Source of the DNA: Bacteroides sp. UBA7333
GTDB lineage: Bacteria; Bacteroidota; Bacteroidia; Bacteroidales; Bacteroidaceae
Assembly: GCA_002471195.1 (NCBI GenBank)
Contig: DKPN01000009.1
Location: forward strand, 64,813 to 128,812
Length of the DNA stretch: 64,000 nucleotides
Direction of reading: 5' to 3'
The position numbers and the translations under genes are program-made. A model generated the notes under the pieces. That model made no database searches and had not been told where the DNA came from. It saw only the letters and a program-made list of their open reading frames with translations. The stretch's first letter is position 1, and the number at the start of each line of letters is the position of its first letter. Of this stretch, positions 18,163 to 25,753 are shown one piece after another.

Positions 18163-19392
18163 TCATTGTTTTTCTAAAGTATCTATCTCTTTTATAATGG
18201 GCTTTGGCAACAATGGATCCGATAGATGTTGATGGCAAGCCATTTCTATCGAATACATTCGGGCTATACAATAATTACTATGTTTGCATGCATTTCGGGC
18301 ATTTTCCTCTTTTTTCATTCGGTTTACGAATGCGGGTTCGTTGAGTAAAGCACGTCCCATTTGTATGGCATCAAAGCCATCATTCAACACTTCATCTATT
18401 TTTTCCCGAGATATTAAACCTCCTACATACACTAATTGCGCTTGAGGCAAAGCCGTTCTAAACTTTAATGCATCTTCTAAAAAATAGGCCTCTTCAAATG
18501 CTACACTTGGTATCATCATTTTTCCTGCTATTTTCACACCTAACTTTAACCACCAGCAATTCATATAGTGGGCCAATGTGCGTAAAGGCATTGCTCCTCT
18601 CATAACATACATGGGTGCTTTGCTTACAAAACCACCACTCAATACTAACGCATGTGCACCTAGTTCTATTAATCTTTTCGCCACCATTAATGACTCATCA
18701 ATTTCCATTCCTCCTTTAAACCCATCGCGCATATTCATCTTCACCAATACAGCTATATCGTCAGCAGCCGCTTTTATTACTTCTTTCATTACTTCTTCCA
18801 TAAATCGCATACGGTTTTCGAGTGATCCACCATATTCATCTTTCCGCTTATTGGTGTAGGGCGATAAAAATTGGCTGATAAGATAACCATGACCGGCGTG
18901 AATCTCTACTGCATCAAAGCCGGCTTTACGTGCTAAATGAACAGCATTTGCATATGCTGTAGCCATTTCGATAATCTCTTCTTTTTTCATGCCTCTAACC
19001 CATGTCGGTGAATAGATATTGATTCCGGTTGAGGCTGAGATAGGAGTTATGCCACAAATACTTTTGTGCGACATATTTCCACAATGTCCTATCTGAATAC
19101 TTGCAGCAACTCCCTCTGCATGGATGGCGTCGGTCAATTCTTTTAAGGCTGGTACTATTTGAGGTCGTAGCCATAATTGGCGTTCGAAAGATAAACCACT
19201 TTGGGTCACTGATGCATAGGCCACAGTTGTCATACCTACTCCTCCGGCTGCTACCGATTGATGATAATCGAAAAGCATTTTAGAGGGAGCATTGCCCGGA
19301 CACATACTTTCGAAGGCAGCCGAACGTATGACACGATTACGTAATGTCAATGGCCCGATGGTAATGGGAGTAAATAATTTAGATTCTTTCAT
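18163..19392 (-). CDS. NADH:flavin oxidoreductase (OYE-like), probable steroid 5-beta-reductase
   Basis: This FMN-dependent reductase has 409 aa and a complete OYE barrel: FTPITIGPLTLRNRVIRSA at the start, the IHAGHGYLISQFLSP motif, NKRKDEYGGSLENRMRF, and the phosphate-binding GRALLNEPAF near the end. The C-terminal tail has three Cys (CKHSNYC and MACHQ) but no FAD/NADH domain, so it is shorter than BaiCD or 2,4-dienoyl-CoA reductase. It lies 45 bases after the 5-alpha-reductase-like gene and 13 before the SDR. By analogy with the gut Bacteroidota cluster it would reduce a delta-4 3-oxo steroid to the 5-beta form. Confidence 0.8.
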   Translation of the reverse strand: MKESKLFTPITIGPLTLRNRVIRSAAFESMCPGNAPSKMLFDYHQSVAAGGVGMTTVAYASVTQSGLSFERQLWLRPQIVPALKELTDAIHAEGVAASIQIGHCGNMSHKSICGITPISASTGINIYSPTWVRGMKKEEIIEMATAYANAVHLARKAGFDAVEIHAGHGYLISQFLSPYTNKRKDEYGGSLENRMRFMEEVMKEVIKAAADDIAVLVKMNMRDGFKGGMEIDESLMVAKRLIELGAHALVLSGGFVSKAPMYVMRGAMPLRTLAHYMNCWWLKLGVKIAGKMMIPSVAFEEAYFLEDALKFRTALPQAQLVYVGGLISREKIDEVLNDGFDAIQMGRALLNEPAFVNRMKKEENARNACKHSNYCIARMYSIEMACHQHLSDPLLPKPIIKEIDTLEKQ

Positions 19393-19437
19393 AGTATGTA
19401 ATTAGATTCTTTCGATGTATATAAAGGATATTGTTAT

Positions 19438-20199
19438 TTAGTAGATGAATGGAAATATTCGCTTTTTGTTTTCTACTTCTGCTCCAAACTGCTCTTTGTA
19501 ACGATGCCAAATAGCGTTGGCTCGTGGCACCAAATTGGCAAACGTCCACCAAAAAAATATAGCACCCGATAATGACCAAGTTAAAATAGCCCATCCTAAC
19601 CACTCAATAATTTCGCCCATATAGTTGGCCGATGTTACCCATTTATAAAATCCTTTATTGGGTAGATAGTGATGAGTATCTCCCGGTTTGCGAAGGTGTC
19701 TGATAATATAGTCGGAATGCCAATTGATTATCATCCCTATAAAGAAGAGGATTGTTCCTATAATAAATTGAGGGCTGTATAACCAACTTAGTTGATATTG
19801 ATTCAGTGGTGATAAATAGAAAATCCATTCGCCTTGCATATAACCATTTAGAACATTAAATGTAATGCCCATCAGCATTATAGCAATTGGCATTTTACTT
19901 TTTCCTGATAGTAAAAAAGGAAAAACGAATGAGCGCTGAAAATAATGTAATTGAAAGAATAAAAAGAATAATAATTCTACTGGTAAAAAACGCCGCTCGG
20001 AACTATACCACATGATAAACATAACGATAAAAACAGGAGACTCCATCAGCAGCCAAGCTAAACGATTGTTGATAGCCGGACCCCATGATTGATTACGAAA
20101 CATTCCGTAACCGGCTTTAACAAAATAAAGAGCAACGAAAACAAAGAGAGCTATAAGAGCCATTATGCCCAAGAATAAATAGAAAGTGTCTAATTTCAT
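19438..20199 (-). CDS. 3-oxo-5-alpha-steroid 4-dehydrogenase family membrane protein
   Basis: This integral membrane reductase has 253 aa, with six or seven hydrophobic segments and the C-terminal steroid dehydrogenase signature GFYKWVTSANYMGEIIEW, then NLVPRANAIWHRYKEQFG. The ATG at 20199 (MKLDTFYLFL) was chosen over one 18 codons upstream because the promoter at 20224-20231 leaves only a short leader and the extension is not membrane-like. It is first of the steroid operon. The family reduces the delta-4 bond of 3-oxo steroids with NADPH to 5-alpha products; whether bile acids or host hormones are the substrate is not visible. Confidence 0.85.
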   Translation of the reverse strand: MKLDTFYLFLGIMALIALFVFVALYFVKAGYGMFRNQSWGPAINNRLAWLLMESPVFIVMFIMWYSSERRFLPVELLFFLFFQLHYFQRSFVFPFLLSGKSKMPIAIMLMGITFNVLNGYMQGEWIFYLSPLNQYQLSWLYSPQFIIGTILFFIGMIINWHSDYIIRHLRKPGDTHHYLPNKGFYKWVTSANYMGEIIEWLGWAILTWSLSGAIFFWWTFANLVPRANAIWHRYKEQFGAEVENKKRIFPFIY

Positions 20200-20223
20200 G
20201 TGTTCTGTATTGGTTAAACGTGT

Positions 20224-20254
20224 CAAATTTAAACAAAACTTAAATGAATGCAAG
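20224..20254 (-). promoter_or_regulatory. Promoter of the steroid-reductase operon
   Basis: On the minus strand CTTG (20254-20251) is followed after 19 bases by TAAATTTG (20231-20224). The transcript would start near 20217, about 18 bases before the ATG. Confidence 0.6.
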
Positions 20255-20383
20255 CGTTTTATTTATAAAAATGTATGACACATCTGTCTATTAACCTTTT
20301 GATCGAAAACATTTTATCTATGCCATTGTTTCACCAATAAAAGAGTAGTTTCAATAATTTGTGTTTAAAAACGTAGATGTATC

Positions 20384-21352
20384 ATGCGAATAAGATATTT
20401 ATATATAATAATATGCTGTTTAGGTATGATGATGGCTTGTAGCAGCGATCATGATAAAAACAGTGCTAGTGAGTATCAAGGTACTTACTTAGGGGCTAAT
20501 CTTGATTTTTCAATCAATGGAGTTGCTATGAAAGGCAAGGCACTAGGAATTAATGAAAAGGGAGAATTAATATTGCAGTATATTATCCCCGGTGAAACTG
20601 TAGTTGATATACCGTTAAGTCAAACGGATGGGTGGCTGCAAGGTAGTAAACAGTTGAGTGATGGAAGTATTGATGCACGTGGTAGGGTAGAAAACAAAAA
20701 GTTATTTATGAATATCAATATAAAAGTTGATAGTCCGATTGTAGGAAAATGGAAGCCTGTTCCGTTTATTATGAACCAACAGCAGATAGTATCTTCTCCT
20801 GTTTATGTGAATGCTTCGCCAGCCGATGCAATTATCGAATTTATGGGTAAAAAAATGTCAGTAGCCGAATTAACTTATGTGCTAGAAAAAGGATTGAGCC
20901 AATATATATTGCCTATTGAGAGCTTGAACTTTAATGAGGATGGATTCCTTACGGTTTCATTCGTAAAAAGTCCTATAAAAGATTTATTAAAAGGCTTATT
21001 ACAGTATTATACAAAAGATAATACCCTGTATCTCTATATCAATTTGCCTGAAATATATTCTCTTTCTACATCCGATATTCAATCAAGAGCCGAGATGGAA
21101 GTAATAACCCAGATTCTAAATCTTATGACCGAAGGGATACCGATGAGTTACAGTGTTTCAGGTAATAAGCTTACGGTTTATTTAAATGAAGAAGCATTGG
21201 CTACCTATATGGCAATTATCAAAGAGTTATTACCCTTGTTGCCCAATGATAATAATTGGGTCAAGGAGTTTAAAGCGATTTTTCCCGATTTATACAATAT
21301 CTTCAATGTTGTAAAAGATTTTGAGATAGGTATGGAGTTAGAAAAACTATAA
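20384..21352 (+). CDS. Lipoprotein, DUF4925-like
   Basis: This 322-aa protein has a lipoprotein signal (CLGMMMACSSD, Cys at 19). The first half is a beta-rich, lipocalin-like region starting SEYQGTYLGANLDFSINGV; the second half is more helical and ends with a long amphipathic segment. The composition and the YxGTYxG start resemble DUF4925-type lipoproteins of Bacteroides, but this is recognition by eye. It has a clear terminator but no exact TAnnTTTG upstream. Function unknown. Confidence 0.65.
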   Translation: MRIRYLYIIICCLGMMMACSSDHDKNSASEYQGTYLGANLDFSINGVAMKGKALGINEKGELILQYIIPGETVVDIPLSQTDGWLQGSKQLSDGSIDARGRVENKKLFMNINIKVDSPIVGKWKPVPFIMNQQQIVSSPVYVNASPADAIIEFMGKKMSVAELTYVLEKGLSQYILPIESLNFNEDGFLTVSFVKSPIKDLLKGLLQYYTKDNTLYLYINLPEIYSLSTSDIQSRAEMEVITQILNLMTEGIPMSYSVSGNKLTVYLNEEALATYMAIIKELLPLLPNDNNWVKEFKAIFPDLYNIFNVVKDFEIGMELEKL

Positions 21353-21357
21353 AACAA

Positions 21358-21388
21358 ATAGGGTATGTCTAAACTTGACATACCCTAT
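21358..21388. terminator. Bidirectional terminator
   Basis: ATAGGGTATGTC and GACATACCCTAT form a perfect 12-bp stem with a 7-nt loop between two converging genes. The minus-strand side is followed by TTGTTTT. Confidence 0.75.
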
Positions 21389-21394
21389 CGGCTA

Positions 21395-22168
21395 TTAAAA
21401 AACATATCCAAAGCCCATATTTAAGTATATTGGATACATATTGAATTCTATAATTTTAAAACTCTTTTTAAAAACATCATTGGCACCCCATGTTAAATCG
21501 GCATAAACATTTAAGTGTTTGAAAGCTCTCCATTCGCCACTCAATTGTCCTCCCCAAGCAAAACGCCTTAAATCGTCAGAGAAATCATAACTGGCTTCTG
21601 TAACATTGATTTTTTGTCCGGTCGGATCGCCATTTCTTAAATAACCATCGTATGCCAATCCAGAAAATTGTCCTTCGGCCATATACGACATAAATACTCC
21701 ACCTTTAATGACCCAACGTGGAGATATTTTATAGGTAGCTAATATAGGAAATGTGATATAGGAATTGCGTACTTTGGTTGAAACATATCCCGTCCAAGCA
21801 CCTTTCATAAATCCACCATCTTCGGCGGTCATTTCCATATTGTAATTTTTTACTCTTGCATCTGTTTTCATTCCCTTATCTTCTAAACGAATGCCCGATT
21901 CGATACCCCATTCGTCATTGAACCATTTAGTGGCATTGGCTTCGATAGCTATTAATAGTGTGGGGTGAAAACTTACGAGTTCACGAATTTCAGAAGGAAG
22001 TGGAATTGGGCTAACACCACCAATACTGAACCCTGCTTTGATTTCATACTCCAAACCTCTAAAAGCTGATTTTATAAGGTAACTGGTTCTATCTTTTTGG
22101 GCATTGATATTTTGAGCAGACATCATTCCTATGATGATGACCAAAAAGTATATTTTTCTTTTTATCAT
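21395..22168 (-). CDS. Outer-membrane beta-barrel protein paired with PCMD lipoprotein
   Basis: This 257-aa protein has a Sec signal (MIKRKIYFLVIIIGMMSAQN, cleavage before QKD) and repeated amphipathic strands ending in MGFGYVF, with the C-terminal Phe of a barrel. It resembles the PorT/outer membrane beta-barrel family. It lies 21 bases after the PCMD lipoprotein gene at 22190, so the two are co-transcribed and probably work together at the outer membrane. Confidence 0.75.
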   Translation of the reverse strand: MIKRKIYFLVIIIGMMSAQNINAQKDRTSYLIKSAFRGLEYEIKAGFSIGGVSPIPLPSEIRELVSFHPTLLIAIEANATKWFNDEWGIESGIRLEDKGMKTDARVKNYNMEMTAEDGGFMKGAWTGYVSTKVRNSYITFPILATYKISPRWVIKGGVFMSYMAEGQFSGLAYDGYLRNGDPTGQKINVTEASYDFSDDLRRFAWGGQLSGEWRAFKHLNVYADLTWGANDVFKKSFKIIEFNMYPIYLNMGFGYVF

Positions 22169-22189
22169 GATTGGTAATTGCTATTTTGA

Positions 22190-23287
22190 TTAAAAATGAA
22201 CTAACTCTACTTCGTCCACCAATAGTACACTGCCTACGGCACCTTGGAAAAGATTACCATTGATACTCGATGTCATTACAATGGAAACATTATATTTATT
22301 GGCTAGTAACTTTTCTATTTCTATGGTTTTGCCTGGTTGCATTTTGAAGAATACCTTAAAGTCGGTCCAATCATTACTAATCACTTTGTCTTCGTCGCCT
22401 AAACGGGCTATTGAAATAAGATTAGGGCTGGTAAGGAAATTGCTTCCATCCAGATATTTTACCTGTTCATCAGTTTCATATAGTATGGCATATATATCGA
22501 AAATATCTGTCTTGTTTGGATTGACGCTTCCATCTTTTTCGGTATATACCGGTCCCGGTTTGTATTGATAACTACCTTTTAAGCAAACCGGAATAAAATC
22601 GAAAGGAACACCAAAATGTGTAGCTTGTAAAGGTTGTGTCATAGCCATGGCCGAAATAAATTCGCCTATAAACAAACTACCCGCTGCAATAGGCATTTTA
22701 GCTATCTGCCCTAATACACCTGTGCTTTTTGTTTCCATCTTAACACATTTTCCATCTTTACCAAAGTCATAAGGAGTTGTTGGATAATCTTCGGGTTGTG
22801 CCTTCGATGCGATGAACTCGAATCCGGCATTACCACTGGCCCAAATATATTGTTTTTGATTATTCTGAACTTCGTAAAATATATAGTATTTTTTTGTACT
22901 ATTCAATTCGACATGCTCAAAACCATATTTGGTTACAATGCCATCGGTGCTACATGATATGGTATATGCTTTGTGATATTTTTTATTTTCTGAAGTTACC
23001 ACGTAGGTTTGCGGTTGTTTGAAATTTCTTGGAGTACCGCTTGGGGGGTCGATAGTGGCACCGGGAGTCAATACAAAATCGATTGCGATGTCTGTGGTAT
23101 CAAGATTGATAGTGGGTTTCAGCATTAAGAAAATACGGTCGTTTTCAATTTGTGGGTCCATCTTTAATAGATCGCCGGGAACGAAACACTCTAATATATC
23201 ACATTCTGCATTGAGCGGTTCATCTTGAATGCATGACATACAAATCAAACACATAAAAGCGCACATAAGTAGATGTTTGAATTTCAT
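22190..23287 (-). CDS. PCMD-domain lipoprotein
   Basis: This 365-aa protein has a lipoprotein signal (MCLICMSCIQD). An N-terminal Ig-like domain (about 30-120, with FKQPQTYVVTSENKKYHKAY) is followed by a C-terminal PCMD-like beta-sandwich (about 125-365), with YIWASGNAGFEFI near its start and the terminal LLVDEVELVHF, the usual end of this family. The name PCMD means putative carbohydrate metabolism domain, but no activity has been shown to my knowledge. It forms a two-gene unit with the OMP at 21395. Domains of the same type recur in the 28.8-38.8 kb cluster. Confidence 0.75.
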   Translation of the reverse strand: MKFKHLLMCAFMCLICMSCIQDEPLNAECDILECFVPGDLLKMDPQIENDRIFLMLKPTINLDTTDIAIDFVLTPGATIDPPSGTPRNFKQPQTYVVTSENKKYHKAYTISCSTDGIVTKYGFEHVELNSTKKYYIFYEVQNNQKQYIWASGNAGFEFIASKAQPEDYPTTPYDFGKDGKCVKMETKSTGVLGQIAKMPIAAGSLFIGEFISAMAMTQPLQATHFGVPFDFIPVCLKGSYQYKPGPVYTEKDGSVNPNKTDIFDIYAILYETDEQVKYLDGSNFLTSPNLISIARLGDEDKVISNDWTDFKVFFKMQPGKTIEIEKLLANKYNVSIVMTSSINGNLFQGAVGSVLLVDEVELVHF

Positions 23288-23339
23288 TTAAGTTGTTTTT
23301 AATTAATAATATAAAATGTAGTTTAGGTTTTTAAAGGGC

Positions 23340-23347
23340 CAAAAATA
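23340..23347 (-). promoter_or_regulatory. -7 promoter element of the PCMD/OMP pair
   Basis: Minus-strand TATTTTTG lies 52 bases before the ATG of the lipoprotein gene. Confidence 0.5.
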
Positions 23348-23503
23348 CATCACTTTATTATAGATCATAATCTGTTTATTCATAATAAAACATTTTATAA
23401 CTTATATTACTTTTCAATTGTATTGTGTGAGAAGCTATTTTAACACGATATGGTTTATCATCTGAAAAGTTATGATTAACAGCTATTATTCGACTATATT
23501 TTC

Positions 23504-23511
23504 TATTTTTG
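23504..23511 (+). promoter_or_regulatory. -7 promoter element of the cysteine desulfidase-family gene
   Basis: TATTTTTG lies 24 bases before the ATG at 23536. Confidence 0.55.
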
Positions 23512-23535
23512 TAATGAAAATAATACATTCACAAA

Positions 23536-24816
23536 ATGGAACTTGCAGAAAGAAAGCAAATCATTGATTTAATCAATAGCGAAGTAATACCGGCTATCGG
23601 TTGCACAGAACCTATTGCAGTAGCTCTTTGTGTAGCAAAGGCATGCGAAACATTGGGCGATATTCCTCAAAAAATAGAGGTGATGCTTAGTGCAAATGTG
23701 TTGAAAAATGCCATGGGAGTGGGGATACCCGGGACGGGAATGATTGGTTTGCCTATTGCTGTAGCTTTGGGTGCTTTGATTGGAAAATCAGATTATCAAC
23801 TCGAAGTTTTAAAAGATTGCAATGAACAAGCGGTGGCTTTAGGTAAAATAATGATTGACGAAAAGCGTATCGATATCTCTTTAAAAGAGAATATTGATGA
23901 AAAACTTTATATAGAGGCGATTTGCACCAAAGATAATCATACATCAACGGCAATTATTGCCGGCGGTCATACTACCTTTACCTATTTAGCGAAGAATAGT
24001 GATGTTTTATTGAACAAACACCATCAAAAAACAGAAGAAAAAGAAGCAGAAACCTCATTGTTGAATCTTCGTAAAGTTTATGATTTTGCTACTACAACCC
24101 CTTTTGATGAAATTAAATTTATCCTCGAAACTGCCCGTTTAAATAAAGCTGCTGCCGAAGCTTCTTTTCAAGGTGATTATGGGCATTCATTAGGCCGTAT
24201 GTTGCGAAATAATCATCGACAACAGATTTTAGGAGATAGTACATTGAGCCATATCTTATCGTATACTTCGGGAGCTTGTGATGCACGAATGGCCGGAGCG
24301 ATGATTCCGGTAATGAGTAACTCGGGAAGTGGGAATCAGGGAATTTCTGCAACTCTTCCAGTTCTTATTTTTGCTCAAGAGAATGGCAAAAGCGAAGAGG
24401 AATTGGCACGTGCATTAATATTGAGTCATCTCACGGTTATATATATAAAACAAAGTCTTGGACGTCTTTCGGCGTTGTGTGGATGTGTGGTAGCTGCTAC
24501 AGGATCGAGTTGTGGTATAACTTGGTTAATGGGAGGTGATTATAAACATGTTGCATTTTCAGTTCAAAATATGATTGCCAACCTTACGGGTATGATTTGT
24601 GATGGAGCTAAACCCAGTTGTGCCTTGAAAGTAACTACAGGTGTGTCAACTGCGGTATTATCGGCTATGATGGCTATGGAGGAGCGTTATGTGACATCTG
24701 TTGAAGGAATTATCGATGAAGATGTTGATCAAAGTATACGTAATTTGACACGTATTGGATCGCAAGGCATGAACGAAACTGATAAAGTAGTGCTTGATAT
24801 TATGACTCATAAATAA
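23536..24816 (+). CDS. L-cysteine desulfidase / UPF0597 serine dehydratase-alpha family protein
   Basis: This 426-aa cytoplasmic protein belongs to the UPF0597 (YhaM/CyuA-like) group, a relative of the L-serine dehydratase alpha chain. Conserved motifs are IPAIGCTEP near the N-terminus, NSGSGNQGISATLPV, GCVVAATGSSCGITWLMGG and MICDGAKPSCALKV; these Cys are the likely [4Fe-4S] ligands. Members degrade cysteine to sulfide, ammonia and pyruvate. The gene is monocistronic. The neighbours do not decide between cysteine and another substrate; the family placement is strong. Confidence 0.88.
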   Translation: MELAERKQIIDLINSEVIPAIGCTEPIAVALCVAKACETLGDIPQKIEVMLSANVLKNAMGVGIPGTGMIGLPIAVALGALIGKSDYQLEVLKDCNEQAVALGKIMIDEKRIDISLKENIDEKLYIEAICTKDNHTSTAIIAGGHTTFTYLAKNSDVLLNKHHQKTEEKEAETSLLNLRKVYDFATTTPFDEIKFILETARLNKAAAEASFQGDYGHSLGRMLRNNHRQQILGDSTLSHILSYTSGACDARMAGAMIPVMSNSGSGNQGISATLPVLIFAQENGKSEEELARALILSHLTVIYIKQSLGRLSALCGCVVAATGSSCGITWLMGGDYKHVAFSVQNMIANLTGMICDGAKPSCALKVTTGVSTAVLSAMMAMEERYVTSVEGIIDEDVDQSIRNLTRIGSQGMNETDKVVLDIMTHK

Positions 24817-24837
24817 TATTAGATTTAGAATAATAAA

Positions 24838-24868
24838 AACCCCCGAAGTTTTTAAAACTTCGGGGGTT
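24838..24868. terminator. Bidirectional terminator
   Basis: AACCCCCGAAGTTT pairs with AAACTTCGGGGGTT around a 3-nt loop between converging genes, with an A tract on one side and ATGTTTTTT on the other. Confidence 0.92.
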
Positions 24869-24888
24869 ATGTTTTTTATGGGATTTAA

Positions 24889-25470
24889 TTAATGACAGCA
24901 TCCACTGCTACCACAACCACCATCACCACAATCACCTTCATCGTCGCATCCGCATGAGCCACAACCACAACCACCGCTCATTGCATTAACAACTTCTTGA
25001 ATTTCTTCAGTTGTAGCCGGACGGCTTTCAAGAACTTCACCTTCGAACATTAAATCTGCACCAGCAAATGGATGATTCATATCGACTACTACGATGTCTG
25101 GTTTAATTTCAACAACAGTTGCATTGTATCTTTGTCCTTCAGCACCCATCAATGGTACAATGTTTCCTGGAACAATACGTTCTTCGTCGAATTTACCATC
25201 AATTTCGAAGATGTTTTTAGGTAATTCATAAATATGCTCTTCTGAATATTCACCATAAGCTGCGCTTGCTGGAATAGTAAATTCGAATTTATCACCTTTA
25301 TTAAGTGAGTCAATATTTTTTTCAAAGTCTTCAAGAGTTGTTCCTAGCCCTGAAATATATTGAAATGGATGATCAGCCTTTGCTTCTTCCATTAATTCTT
25401 TTTTACCGTCTTTATCTACTGTGTAAAGTTTATATGCTACTGTAATGTACTTGTTTTCTGTTGATTCCAT
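24889..25470 (-). CDS. slyD: FKBP-type peptidyl-prolyl isomerase, SlyD-like
   Basis: This cytoplasmic prolyl isomerase/chaperone has 193 aa, with an FKBP domain interrupted by the insert-in-flap domain (about residues 65-130). It contains GLGTTLEDFEKNIDSLNKGD, AAYGEYSEEHI, and VDMNHPFAGADLMFEGEV. The C-terminus from about 165 is a metal-binding-type tail with eight Cys and one His in 28 residues (GGCGCGSCGC, GDCGDGGCG, then CCH). SlyD proteins usually have a His-rich tail; here it is almost wholly Cys. Single-gene unit between its promoter and a bidirectional terminator. Confidence 0.9.
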   Translation of the reverse strand: MESTENKYITVAYKLYTVDKDGKKELMEEAKADHPFQYISGLGTTLEDFEKNIDSLNKGDKFEFTIPASAAYGEYSEEHIYELPKNIFEIDGKFDEERIVPGNIVPLMGAEGQRYNATVVEIKPDIVVVDMNHPFAGADLMFEGEVLESRPATTEEIQEVVNAMSGGCGCGSCGCDDEGDCGDGGCGSSGCCH

Positions 25471-25516
25471 CTTGTTTATTATAATTGATTAATATTCTTG
25501 ATTAAAACAATAGCAA

Positions 25517-25524
25517 CAAAGATA
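25517..25524 (-). promoter_or_regulatory. -7 promoter element of slyD
   Basis: Minus-strand TATCTTTG lies about 47 bases before the slyD ATG. Confidence 0.55.
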
Positions 25525-25753
25525 TAAATTAATTTGTTTCTTGGATTCAGTTATATATCTATATTTTTATAATAAATATTGATTTGCTATATCTTAATCA
25601 TCGTCAATACTTATTATTCAGCTTTTCTAATTGGCTTTGTTTGATTTATATATGGAGAACGGATAACTTACAATAAATGATTTACTATAACATTTGTTTT
25701 TCCCATTTAAATATTCGAATTTTGTGATGTAATCCATAAAAGAACGATATCGT

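Noticed and set aside
20200..20253. 18-codon N-terminal extension of the 5-alpha-reductase-like protein
   Set aside because: It contains the likely promoter -7 element and start site.
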